In this document: piece after piece, positions 1-8,502 of the stretch
Layout: every line of letters begins with the position of its first letter
Position numbering within the stretch: the first letter of the stretch is position 1
NCBI GenBank assembly: GCA_965194655.1
Contig: OZ239148.1
Location: 248,001 to 312,000 of the forward strand
Direction of reading: 5' to 3'
Origin: Hahnella lacustris
GTDB taxonomy: Bacteria > Pseudomonadota > Gammaproteobacteria > Burkholderiales > Burkholderiaceae_A
Length of the DNA: 64,000 nucleotides
Program-made: the position numbers and the translations under genes
The notes under the pieces: model-generated
Told to the model about the DNA's origin: nothing
The model's input: only the letters and a program-made list of their open reading frames with translations
Databases searched by the model: none

Positions 1-872
1 CTTTTGTCAATGGCTGTCTGCCCTCAGGCCTCGGGCCTTGCTCGGGCGCTTCGGTCGTCGATCTTGCGGCGGGCTCGCCTGCCGTGGTGCAGGTGCTGCC
101 GGGTGATCTGCGCCCCAGCCTGCTGAACCAGCTCGACCTGAGCCCCGACCGAGTGTCCCCTCCGAAGGCCGATGAGCAGCCCGTGCGCAAGGCTCAAGCA
201 GGTGCCGCTGCGCCGTCACTCGCAGTGGCGACTGTGGCCGCTGCCACTCCCCTCACCACCGGCCTTGCCGTGTCTGTCACCACCACTTCCGTGTCCAATA
301 CGGGTGCGGCGCCCGTCAAGGACGAGTTGGGCACGGCCGCTGACGTGTCTCGGCGGGTCACGGCAGACCCTCGTATCCACTGGGGACGCTGGCAGGCGTT
401 TGCTGGGCTTCCAGCCGATCAGGTTCAGGCTCTGGTGGCCGCTAACCCCGATGCCCGCTTTTTCTTGGGACCCTTCGTGATGACCCGCACTGACAACGGT
501 CCGCAGCGGCCCACCAGCGGCAGCTTCAGCTTTAGCCTGCGCGATGCGACGGCCTACCTGCTCAACGAGACCCGTGGCAGCATCGAGGCCAGCCTGGCTG
601 TGGAAAACCCACGCTTGACCATTGACTTCGCCCAGAGCCGCTTTAGCACCAGCATGGAGCTGGTGGCGCCAGGCCAGCGCATCTCTCTGAACGCCACGGG
701 CGATGTGACCCATGACGGGCTTCTCTACAGCGACTATTTGGGCACCAACGCCACCATCCGGGGCATGGTCTCGGGCAGCGACCAGGCGGGCTATGTGTTT
801 CATCGCCCCGTTGAGTCTGGTGCCAAGTCCGACAGCAAGGCTGCTGTAGGCGTGACGCGCTGGGTTCGATAG
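1..872 (+). CDS. FecR-like protein, C-terminal part (5' end outside window)
   Basis: The reading frame is open from base 3 to the TAG at 870-872, so the gene enters from outside the window; the GTG at 84 is probably internal. The N-terminal part would hold the FecR domain and is not visible. What is seen is a proline/alanine-rich linker (to about residue 110 of the visible part), then a C-terminal beta-rich domain starting near an IHWGRW motif and ending in a run of alternating polar and hydrophobic strands with a GMVSGSDQAGYVFHR segment. That pattern resembles the C-terminal beta-barrel-like domain of betaproteobacterial FecR-type secreted proteins. Such proteins are often found next to an outer-membrane protein and a CHASE2 cyclase; the barrel gene follows 2 bases downstream and a CHASE2 cyclase lies at 27998. 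The family call is a recognition from style and is uncertain. Confidence 0.5.
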   Translation, partial: FVNGCLPSGLGPCSGASVVDLAAGSPAVVQVLPGDLRPSLLNQLDLSPDRVSPPKADEQPVRKAQAGAAAPSLAVATVAAATPLTTGLAVSVTTTSVSNTGAAPVKDELGTAADVSRRVTADPRIHWGRWQAFAGLPADQVQALVAANPDARFFLGPFVMTRTDNGPQRPTSGSFSFSLRDATAYLLNETRGSIEASLAVENPRLTIDFAQSRFSTSMELVAPGQRISLNATGDVTHDGLLYSDYLGTNATIRGMVSGSDQAGYVFHRPVESGAKSDSKAAVGVTRWVR

Positions 873-874
873 GT

Positions 875-2044
875 TTGAGGGCTGCGGGCTGTCGCGCGGT
901 GCTGGCGGCCCTGCTGGTGGGTGGTTCGGTCCATGGGCAGAGCGCCCTCAAGGCTCAGCCCCTTGATGCAGGCCAGTTGCTAGACAAGGCCCTTGAAGCC
1001 TGTGCCGCAGGGCGCACCCAAGAGGCGCTCTCTGGTTTGAGCGCACTGGAAGCGCTCAGCCCTCCCGACTCTATTCGGCTGGTCATTCGAGCTGCTCAGT
1101 CCACGGGCTGCGGCGCCCCCGCTCTGGCCAGTCAGCCTGCGCCTCAGGCGGCCCAGGTTGGCGGGTTCTGGTCCGTGGGCCGAGCGAGCAATGTGAACGC
1201 AGCTCCACAGGACGGGGTGATTCGGTTCCCCGAATTGTCCCCCCTAGAGAGCCTCACCCTGGCTCCAGAGGAGCGTCCGCGACATGATGGCTTTACAAGC
1301 CTGGGCCTTCAGGCCCTCAGCCCCGTGATCACGACCTACGGCCTGCGGCTCTCTGCTGCTGGCCAGCTGCGCCGATATGCCCAGGAGACGGCTTATCGGA
1401 GTAGCCAGGTGGTCCTGGGTTTGGAGCAGCCCCTGCCGATGCTGGGGGGGAGCCTGCAGCTTCAGCTGGGCCATTGGCGGTTTGGAGATGATGGCCAGGA
1501 CAGCCAGGCTCGGCTGGCCTGGGAGGGGCGGTTTGTCGTGCGTCAGGGCTTTGCGCTGGGCTATGGGCTGGGTGTGGCCTCTGCCTTTACCCAGGCCAGC
1601 ACACGAAGCCGAGCGCACCGGGCAGATGCCAGCCTCTGGGGCCAATGGACACTTAATCCTTTTCAGCTGGGGGCGGCCGTGGGCGTAGGCCAGGATCACC
1701 TAGCCGAGGGCAGCCGCATCGGTGGAGACCGCCGAAGCCAGCAGGCCCAGTTGCAGCTACAGGCGCCCCTTGGGGGCCCAGTGCGGGCGAGCCTCGCGGC
1801 TGCATGGGTGCGTCAAACTGATTCGCAGCCCTACAACGCTGTGTTCTTTGGGGACCAGCCACGCCACAGCCACCGGCTTTTGCTGAGCGCGAGCCTGGAG
1901 ACCCAGCGCCCCTTGATTCGCCTGGGCCAGGCGCGCCTACATGGCTTTGTGTCGTTTCAGCATGAGCGAGTAAATGACCGCATCCCGCTCTTTACCCAGC
2001 AAAGCCAGGCCATTAGCCTTGGCTTCGCCGCGCCACTGCGCTAA
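875..2044 (+). CDS. Probable outer-membrane beta-barrel protein
   Basis: 389 residues. The N-terminus (RAAGCR, then AVLAALLVGGS, then a VHG/QS cleavage region) is a Sec signal peptide. Residues about 30-90 form a short alpha-helical segment resembling a TPR-like adaptor. The remainder has many aromatic-ended amphipathic strands (for example GLQALSPVITTYGLRLSAAG and LQLGHWRFGDD) and a SVGRASNVNAAP motif typical of surface barrel proteins with a TPR head. The start is a TTG two bases after the previous stop; no ATG or GTG lies between it and the upstream in-frame stop, so translational coupling to the FecR-like gene is likely. Function is not recognisable beyond an outer-membrane channel or assembly role. 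A SLAM-like barrel or an unassigned TPR-barrel protein are alternatives. Confidence 0.6.
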   Translation: MRAAGCRAVLAALLVGGSVHGQSALKAQPLDAGQLLDKALEACAAGRTQEALSGLSALEALSPPDSIRLVIRAAQSTGCGAPALASQPAPQAAQVGGFWSVGRASNVNAAPQDGVIRFPELSPLESLTLAPEERPRHDGFTSLGLQALSPVITTYGLRLSAAGQLRRYAQETAYRSSQVVLGLEQPLPMLGGSLQLQLGHWRFGDDGQDSQARLAWEGRFVVRQGFALGYGLGVASAFTQASTRSRAHRADASLWGQWTLNPFQLGAAVGVGQDHLAEGSRIGGDRRSQQAQLQLQAPLGGPVRASLAAAWVRQTDSQPYNAVFFGDQPRHSHRLLLSASLETQRPLIRLGQARLHGFVSFQHERVNDRIPLFTQQSQAISLGFAAPLR

Positions 2045-2115
2045 GCTAAACAGATCGGCGCAAGCCCGGTCTGTTTGAGACAAAAAACAACATTTCTTGT
2101 CATGAGAGCTGGTTT

Positions 2116-2131
2116 TGTGATCTTGATCACA
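2116..2131. promoter_or_regulatory. Crp-type (cAMP receptor protein) operator
   Basis: The 16-base sequence TGTGATCTTGATCACA is a perfect inverted repeat, 7-base arms around a TT centre, and matches the Crp consensus TGTGA-N6-TCACA without mismatch. It lies 117 bases upstream of the S-layer-like gene start at 2248, within the 203-base gap after the barrel gene. No convincing -35/-10 pair could be fixed, so activation or repression cannot be decided. A CHASE2-adenylate cyclase is encoded at 27998-29842, which makes cAMP control of this gene plausible. Confidence 0.55.
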
Positions 2132-2247
2132 CAAATCAGCCATGCGATTGAGAGATGATTGGCGGTAAGCGTGGAAAAGCGCGTGCTCTTCTTGCTTGTT
2201 TGCAGTAACAGATGTGACTAAATCGTCAACTACAAAGGAGTTTTTCA

Positions 2248-5200
2248 ATGGCTGCTGCCAATTACTACAGTGCCGTACAAAAAGCCTACATTGCGTTCTA
2301 TGGCCGTCCCGCTGATGTTGTCGGTCTGGAGTACTGGGCTGGTCAACTCGACAAAGCCAACGGAAACCTGGCCTCCATCATCAATGCCTTCGGCACCTCT
2401 GCCGAAGCAAAAGCCCTCTACGGTTCCAAGAGCAGCCTCGAGGCCATCGAAGCGCTCTACCAGCAAATCTTCGGTCGCTCCGCAGATGCTGGTGGCCTCA
2501 AGTACTACGGTGCAGAGCTGGCCGCTGGCCGCATGACCCTGGTGGACATTGCTCAGCGTATTGCTGACGGCGCACAGGGCGATGACGCCACCATCATCAC
2601 CAACAAGCTCTCTGCGGCTCAGGCCTTCACCGACGCCATGGACACCTCTGCTGAGATCCTGGCTTACTCGGGTGACGCCGCTGCAGCCACCGTGCGCGCA
2701 TGGCTGGGTGGTGTGACCGCTGATGCCGCATCCGTTACCACCTCAAACGCTGCCATTGGCGGCGCACTGACTGGCCTGATCGCTGCCAAAGCGGCTGCCG
2801 GTAATCCTGGCTCTACCGTCGCCCTCACGACCGCTGTTGACAACGCGACCGGAACCTCTGCTGACGACGTCTTCAATGGCGTAGACTCAACCACCGCAAC
2901 ATCCGACACCTTCTCGGTGAGCGACATCATCAGCGGTGCAGGTGGTAACGACACCCTGAACCTGGTCATCGATAGCCTCGCTACTGCAACCACCTACGCT
3001 CCCACCCAGATTTCGGGTATCGAGCGCGTTGTGTTGACCAACGTTGACGGCACAGATGGCGTCACGCTTGACCTCACGTCTGTTTCCGGTGTCACTCGCG
3101 TCACCAACCAAGGCAGCAACGCCGCAGTCACTGTCACGAACATCGCTGGCCCGTCGGTCGAGATGGTCGCAACCGGAAACAGCGCAGCCACGACCTACAA
3201 GATCAAGAATGCATCCCTTACTGGAACTGCAGATTCTGTTGCACTTACCCTGAACTCAAATTCCGGTGTGGTGAACGTCCACAGCGATGGTGCTCAGGAT
3301 ATTGAGTCGGCCACCATCACAGCAACGGGTGTGAACACTGGAAACCTTTGGATTGGTGATAACGCTGGCTCGACCATCACCACCCTCAACGTCGCAGGTT
3401 CGGGCAAGCTTACGGTCACCGCCAACGATCTGGGGACTGTAAAGACCTTGGACGCGTCTGCGAATACTGGTGGCGTGAGCTATGCAGCCGTGGTCACCAC
3501 GGGCACCACCCTCACCGGTGGTTCCGGCAATGACACCCTCACCGGTGCGGCAGGAAATGACGTGATCGCCGGCGGTGCGGGCGCGGACAACCTCAACGGC
3601 GGTGCCGGCAACGATTCCATCGATGCGGGTGCGGGTAACGATACCGTCACCGTCACGGGTGCAGACGCCAACGACACCATCTCGGGTGGCGACGGCGTGG
3701 ACACCATGGTTCTCGGTTCGGCGCTGGCTTACAGCGCCACCACCGGTTCGAATGACGCTGCCAACATCACCGGCTTTGAGACCCTGAAGACGACCGCAAC
3801 GCTCAGCCAGGACATGACTCCCTTGGCGTCCATTGCCACCCTCACGGTGGATTCTGGAACTGCAACGCTGACCAAAGTCGCCTCAACCCTGGCTACAGTG
3901 AACCTCGCAGCCAGCGCTGGCGCCAAGCTGACGCTCGGAACGGATGGAACGGCAAACGCACTCACCGTCAACCTAGGCGACGCAACTGCGCAAACGGCCT
4001 CTACGGCAACCACGCTGACCGCAGATGAATACGAGAGCATCACTGTGAACTCGGTTGGTGCGAACACCAACGGGATCACCATCACCGACAAGGCTTTGAC
4101 GACCCTGACCGTGACGGGCAACAAATCTGCATCCGTAACGGTTGGTGCGACGGCTGTGGCTGTTGCCACCATCAACGCATCTGCCCACACAGGAGATGCA
4201 CTCACGGTTTCCGCATCCGGATCGAAGGCAGCAATGACCGTGACCCCCGGATCTGGTGCGCTGACTGCGACCACCGGCGAAGGTGCGGACACCGTTACTG
4301 GCACGGCTAAAGACGACACCATCACCACGAACAAGGGCAATGACAGTGTCACTGGTGGGGTCGGTAACGACACCATCAGTGCAGGTGACGGAAATAACTA
4401 CGTGGATGGCGGTGCAGGCGTAGACACGCTCTCCTCAGGTGAGGGGAACTCAACACTTCTCGGCGGCAGCGGTGACGATGCCATTACTTCTGGTAAGGGC
4501 TCGAACGTCATTGACGGTGGCGATGGAAATGACACCATCACTTTGGGTGAGGGCACTGACAGCGTCGTTGGTGGCGCTGGCAACGACACCATCGTTGGCA
4601 GCACCTATGTCGGTAAGGGTGACACCATTGACGGTGGTGCCGGAAACGACACACTGACAATGACTATCGATGGGGACACTGCACCAGTTATCTCTGGCGT
4701 TGAGAACCTGACGATGTCCGTAGCGGACTCAGCTGAAGTCGACGTGGCAAACATCAAGGACCTGACGACGCTCAAGTTCACGGGTACAGGCACCGCAGGA
4801 AACGACGACCTCGAGGTGATCAATGTGGCGACCAAGTCCACCATCGTGATCACTGAGACTGCGAACTCGATCGATGACATCACCATCGACTCCGTTGCGG
4901 ATGCGACCGTTTCGGTCTCCTTTACTCTGAACGCAAAAACGGCCTCTGCACCGACAGATGTCACCGTTGGTGCTTTCACAGCGAAAGACATCGATGTACT
5001 GACGATCTCCTCCTCTGGAGGAAACGCCGATTTCGACAAAACTATCGACATCGCTGGCGGAGTGGTCCTGGATGAAGACGAGACATCAGAGTTGACGGTC
5101 AGTGGCGGGAGCTATACCAATCTCGATCTTGACGACATCACTGGAACTGCAGAGTTGGACAAGATGACAGTCACTGCGGCTGCAGGCAGCAACGTTGACG

Positions 5201-6759
5201 TTGCCACCCTCGCTGACGCGTCTGACCTCGATGCGCTCTCACTAACAGCGACCGGTTCTGGGGCCAAGATTGACTTTGCAGCACAGATCGGAGCCACTAA
5301 GGGTGCTGTGTTGAACACAGTCACAGTCTCTGCGACAAGCAAGGGAACCGTGGAGCTCGCCGGTATCAAGAGCAACACAAAGGCAGCTGATACGGTCTCC
5401 TTCACTGCCGGGGAGAGCTCGTCCTTGACCCTATCCGGGGCAGTTGTGGCGACTGGTGCTGCTGGAGACTTCTCCTTCGACGACGTTGAGTCACTGAGCT
5501 TCGATTTCGGAAAGTCTTCAACGATTGCTTTCGGCACGGCTACGACGTTTGTTGCGAATGAGGTCGACACCGTTACGGTCACGATCGGAGATGGCGTTAC
5601 ATTTACGAATGACCTTGAGTTGAACGTGACAGATGGCGGCACGCTTAGCGTCACAGTGACTGACGACGACACCACGGCCACCGGCTTCTCGGACACAGGA
5701 CTGACTTTCAATGCAGCAGCAGTTGTCACGCTAGCGGCAAAAGCCTATGACGCAGTGACAGTCAACCTTGCAACGCGCTCTGGCGTTTCGACCGTGAATG
5801 TGAACGGCTTTACCGGCACAAAGTCCTCCTCCATCACAACAGGCGACGGCGCGGACGTGATCACTGGTGGTGCAAGCAACGACACGATCGTGGCCGGCAA
5901 AGGTAATAACACTATTGAAGGAAATGCAGGTAACGACGTTATTACGGCAACCTCCGGTGCCGATTCGATTCAAGGCGGCGACGGCAATGACACAATCAAT
6001 GCCGGTGATGGCGTGAATACCGTAGAGGGAGAGAACGGCAATGATTCCATTACGACGGGATCGGGAGCGGACTCAATTAATGGCGGAGCCGGCAATGACA
6101 CCATTAATGCAGGCGACGGTAACAACACAATCGTCACCGGTGATGGAGTCAACTCTGTTACGAGCGGTGATGGTGCTGACACGATCACCGGAGGCGCAGA
6201 CGCAGATACGATTACGAGTGGCGGTGGAGCGGACAGTATCGTAGGTGGCGCAGGAAACGATGTGATCAACTCTGGCTCTGGCAATGACAGGATCGACGCT
6301 GGGACCGGTGTCGACTCGATCACCACGGGAACAGGGACGGACACCATCGTTTTTGCTGCGGGTGACTCTGGGGCGCCATCCGCAACCGTGTTCGATGTCA
6401 TTACAGATTACACCTTGGCGGTTGACATTATTGACAATGGAGCAACCACGATCGACTTGGTCACATATTCCACCGCAGCTACAAGCGGCGTGGCTAAGAT
6501 CACAGATGGTCTAGCAACATTCGCTACCGCTGACGACACTCTTGCACTCCAAATTGTTGCGGTGGAGGCGGGAATTAACGCATCCGGTAACGCAGCGGCT
6601 GGCCAGGCTGCATTCTTTGTCTCGGGTGGATCTACCTATGTCTTTATTTCTGATGGCACGGATGGCGTGGGCGCGAATGATCTGCTGATCAAGCTGACCG
6701 GCGTGACCGCTACATCTGGATCTGATACTGGTGGCGATCTAATTCTGTCCGGCGCATAA
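2248..6759 (+). CDS. S-layer-like DUF4214/RTX protein
   Basis: 1503 residues, no Sec signal, very rich in Thr, Ala, Asp, Gly and Val and without Cys. Residues 1-170 hold the DUF4214 region with paired motifs (YYSAVQKAYIAFYGRPAD near 5 and LYQQIFGRSADAGGLKYY near 70). Calcium-binding GGxGxDxxx RTX blocks sit near 421-468, 681-795 and 1198-1368, separated by beta-rich stretches. The C-terminal 120 residues (FDVITDY ... AAFFVSGGSTYVFISDG) form the acidic end module found in many such type I secreted surface proteins. A strong Shine-Dalgarno (AAAGGAG at 2234-2240) lies 7 bases before the ATG, a Crp-type palindrome lies upstream and a strong terminator follows, all suiting an abundant single-gene transcript. 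It is probably the main S-layer or matrix protein exported by the system at 15811-21673. Confidence 0.8.
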   Translation: MAAANYYSAVQKAYIAFYGRPADVVGLEYWAGQLDKANGNLASIINAFGTSAEAKALYGSKSSLEAIEALYQQIFGRSADAGGLKYYGAELAAGRMTLVDIAQRIADGAQGDDATIITNKLSAAQAFTDAMDTSAEILAYSGDAAAATVRAWLGGVTADAASVTTSNAAIGGALTGLIAAKAAAGNPGSTVALTTAVDNATGTSADDVFNGVDSTTATSDTFSVSDIISGAGGNDTLNLVIDSLATATTYAPTQISGIERVVLTNVDGTDGVTLDLTSVSGVTRVTNQGSNAAVTVTNIAGPSVEMVATGNSAATTYKIKNASLTGTADSVALTLNSNSGVVNVHSDGAQDIESATITATGVNTGNLWIGDNAGSTITTLNVAGSGKLTVTANDLGTVKTLDASANTGGVSYAAVVTTGTTLTGGSGNDTLTGAAGNDVIAGGAGADNLNGGAGNDSIDAGAGNDTVTVTGADANDTISGGDGVDTMVLGSALAYSATTGSNDAANITGFETLKTTATLSQDMTPLASIATLTVDSGTATLTKVASTLATVNLAASAGAKLTLGTDGTANALTVNLGDATAQTASTATTLTADEYESITVNSVGANTNGITITDKALTTLTVTGNKSASVTVGATAVAVATINASAHTGDALTVSASGSKAAMTVTPGSGALTATTGEGADTVTGTAKDDTITTNKGNDSVTGGVGNDTISAGDGNNYVDGGAGVDTLSSGEGNSTLLGGSGDDAITSGKGSNVIDGGDGNDTITLGEGTDSVVGGAGNDTIVGSTYVGKGDTIDGGAGNDTLTMTIDGDTAPVISGVENLTMSVADSAEVDVANIKDLTTLKFTGTGTAGNDDLEVINVATKSTIVITETANSIDDITIDSVADATVSVSFTLNAKTASAPTDVTVGAFTAKDIDVLTISSSGGNADFDKTIDIAGGVVLDEDETSELTVSGGSYTNLDLDDITGTAELDKMTVTAAAGSNVDVATLADASDLDALSLTATGSGAKIDFAAQIGATKGAVLNTVTVSATSKGTVELAGIKSNTKAADTVSFTAGESSSLTLSGAVVATGAAGDFSFDDVESLSFDFGKSSTIAFGTATTFVANEVDTVTVTIGDGVTFTNDLELNVTDGGTLSVTVTDDDTTATGFSDTGLTFNAAAVVTLAAKAYDAVTVNLATRSGVSTVNVNGFTGTKSSSITTGDGADVITGGASNDTIVAGKGNNTIEGNAGNDVITATSGADSIQGGDGNDTINAGDGVNTVEGENGNDSITTGSGADSINGGAGNDTINAGDGNNTIVTGDGVNSVTSGDGADTITGGADADTITSGGGADSIVGGAGNDVINSGSGNDRIDAGTGVDSITTGTGTDTIVFAAGDSGAPSATVFDVITDYTLAVDIIDNGATTIDLVTYSTAATSGVAKITDGLATFATADDTLALQIVAVEAGINASGNAAAGQAAFFVSGGSTYVFISDGTDGVGANDLLIKLTGVTATSGSDTGGDLILSGA

Positions 6760-6785
6760 GTGGCCTAATCATAGTTTTGATTCTG

Positions 6786-6813
6786 AGGCCGGGCGCAAGC
6801 CCGGCCTTTTTTT
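6786..6813 (+). terminator. Rho-independent terminator of the S-layer-like gene
   Basis: A 9-base-pair stem AGGCCGGGC/GCCCGGCCT (6786-6794 with 6799-6807) closes on a GCAA tetraloop and runs into seven T residues (6807-6813). It lies 27 bases after the stop at 6759. The T tract abuts the ATG of the next gene at 6814. Confidence 0.93.
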
Positions 6814-8502
6814 ATGCCCACCCTATACTTCAAAAAAGATGCATTTTCCTCAGCAACCAAGCTGATGGGACGGAATGTCGCTGGCGAATCTTTTGCATCT
6901 GCGCTGATGCACTATGGCAAGACCCCACTGTCAGCATGGATTGAAAGTGAAGATGATCGTGTCTGCTTAGCTGAGATCATCACGAGATCTGGTAGGCACG
7001 AGAGATTGACTCAGGTTAAGGTCGGCTTCATACGAGACTTAACAACACTGTGTACGACGGGGAACATATTCTTTCCAGGGCCGGGACTAGAGTTCGCAGG
7101 AAGAATTCGCTCCGCTCTTTCACACACCAACAGATGGTCCCTTACGGGAATTATTCACACCATATCAAGCCGGCGAGCCATAGAAGACATCAAGGCGCTC
7201 GTTGTTGCCGATGTGTATCCGTGGGACGCTCTCGTGTGCACATCTTCCGCGGGACGTAAAGTAGTCATAGAACTCCTCCAGCAAGAGGTGGATCATTTAA
7301 AGTCCCGACTGGGGATCCAGAAGATTGTCCTCCCCAAGCTGCCAGTGATACCGCTGGGGATTTCAGTGGAGGACTTTAGCTATTCAACTGCCCAAAAGGC
7401 TGCCGCGAGAGACAAATTCCTCATTCCAGAAGGACGCATAACGGCCTGCTTTGTTGGCCGCTTGACGTTCCATGCCAAGGCGCACCCATACCCGATGCTC
7501 AGCGCCCTGCGAGACATTGCCGAGCAATGCAATAAAGAGATTGAGCTACTGATGTACGGTCAATTCCCCAATGATTACATCAAGAGGGCCTATGAGCAGC
7601 TAAGGGGGAGTTGTGGCCCGAAAGTGAGGATGACTTGGGTAGATGGCAAAGAACCCTCCACCAAGCATGACGTTTTGGCGGCGTCGGATCTATTCGTTTC
7701 CCTATCCGACAACATCCAGGAGACCTTTGGGATTACACCTCTTGAAGCAATGGCGGCAGGCTTGCCAATAATTGTCTCAGACTGGAATGGATACAAGGAT
7801 ACCGTTACCCATGGCGAGGTAGGATTTCGAGCGAGTACATATATGCCCGCGCCAGACTCTATGGCCGATTTGGCGCGAGATTATGAGCTCGACCTTGATA
7901 CTTACGATATGCACATCGGAAAGGTGGCGGCTGCAACAGCGGTCGACTATCGTGAAGTCAGAACATACATTGGTGAATTGGTCGAAAACAAACATTTACG
8001 AGAGCAAATGGGCGAGCGTGCACGCTGCAGGGCAAGATCCACATATGACTGGAGCAAGATCATCCCTCAGTACGAGGCACTATGGAACGCATTGAATGAG
8101 GAGCGGAATCACACCTCGAAAGCTCACACCTCACTCGGACAGGCTTCGAAAGCGATACAGGATCCCTCAAGGACATTCGCATGCTTCTCCTCTAAACAGC
8201 TCGGACCGGATCACCTCTTCCGAATAGCCGAACCGCACGCGCTGCTGGACCGACTGGGATCACTTCTCGAACAGCCGTCCATAAACTACACGCCCTCCAT
8301 CGCACCTACGCTGGAAGAGGCGCGAAAAATAAGGATTCAATTCAAATCACATCCATTCACTGCCAATGACCTCTGCGCGGCCAACATTGTCACACCAACC
8401 ACCAAGGCGCTCCAAAAATGTATGTGGATGTTGAAGTACGACCTTGTTCAATTCAACGATGAAAATTCTATTTCTCCATCAGAATTTCCCGGGGCAGTTT
8501 AA
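6814..8502 (+). CDS. GT4-type glycosyltransferase
   Basis: 562 residues. The central and C-terminal part is a GT-B fold donor domain: a CFVGRLTFHAKAHP segment near residue 210 and the nucleotide-sugar binding run ETFGITPLEAMAAGLP followed by VSDWNGYKDTV (about 305-335), with the E-x7-E acid pair of family GT4. The N-terminus (LYFKKDAFSSATKLMGRN) reads like an ordinary protein start, which supports the ATG at 6814 even though it directly follows the T tract of a terminator and has no Shine-Dalgarno. The last 150 residues after the GT domain are not recognised. Base composition is visibly more A/T-rich than the secretion genes, a possible sign of transfer. It overlaps the next glycosyltransferase by 44 bases. 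Position beside the S-layer-like gene suggests glycan assembly on that protein; acceptor and sugar are unknown. Confidence 0.8.
   Translation: MPTLYFKKDAFSSATKLMGRNVAGESFASALMHYGKTPLSAWIESEDDRVCLAEIITRSGRHERLTQVKVGFIRDLTTLCTTGNIFFPGPGLEFAGRIRSALSHTNRWSLTGIIHTISSRRAIEDIKALVVADVYPWDALVCTSSAGRKVVIELLQQEVDHLKSRLGIQKIVLPKLPVIPLGISVEDFSYSTAQKAAARDKFLIPEGRITACFVGRLTFHAKAHPYPMLSALRDIAEQCNKEIELLMYGQFPNDYIKRAYEQLRGSCGPKVRMTWVDGKEPSTKHDVLAASDLFVSLSDNIQETFGITPLEAMAAGLPIIVSDWNGYKDTVTHGEVGFRASTYMPAPDSMADLARDYELDLDTYDMHIGKVAAATAVDYREVRTYIGELVENKHLREQMGERARCRARSTYDWSKIIPQYEALWNALNEERNHTSKAHTSLGQASKAIQDPSRTFACFSSKQLGPDHLFRIAEPHALLDRLGSLLEQPSINYTPSIAPTLEEARKIRIQFKSHPFTANDLCAANIVTPTTKALQKCMWMLKYDLVQFNDENSISPSEFPGAV

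Noticed and set aside
84..872. Complete gene starting at GTG 84
   Set aside because: The frame stays open to the window edge with protein-like text upstream, so the GTG is most likely internal to a longer gene.
2161..2174. ops-like sequence GGCGGTAAGCGTGG in the leader of the S-layer-like gene, and GGCGGTAGCG at 35068-35077 in the second lipoprotein gene
   Set aside because: The first has an inserted A and the second lies in codons for the Gly-Gly-Ser run after the lipobox and lacks the final TG. Close matches also occur on the non-coding strand at about 31056 and 52650, so the motif arises by chance at this GC content.
3729..5729. Long open frames on the strand opposite the S-layer-like genes (for example 3729-4376 and 5112-5729)
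   Set aside because: They mirror the biased Thr/Asp/Gly codons of the real gene, have low-complexity Val/Ser/Pro text, and no start signals.
3511..6350. Regularly spaced short repeats that could look like a CRISPR array
   Set aside because: They are degenerate codons of the GGxGxDxxx RTX nonapeptides in one open frame, with no conserved repeat and spacer structure.
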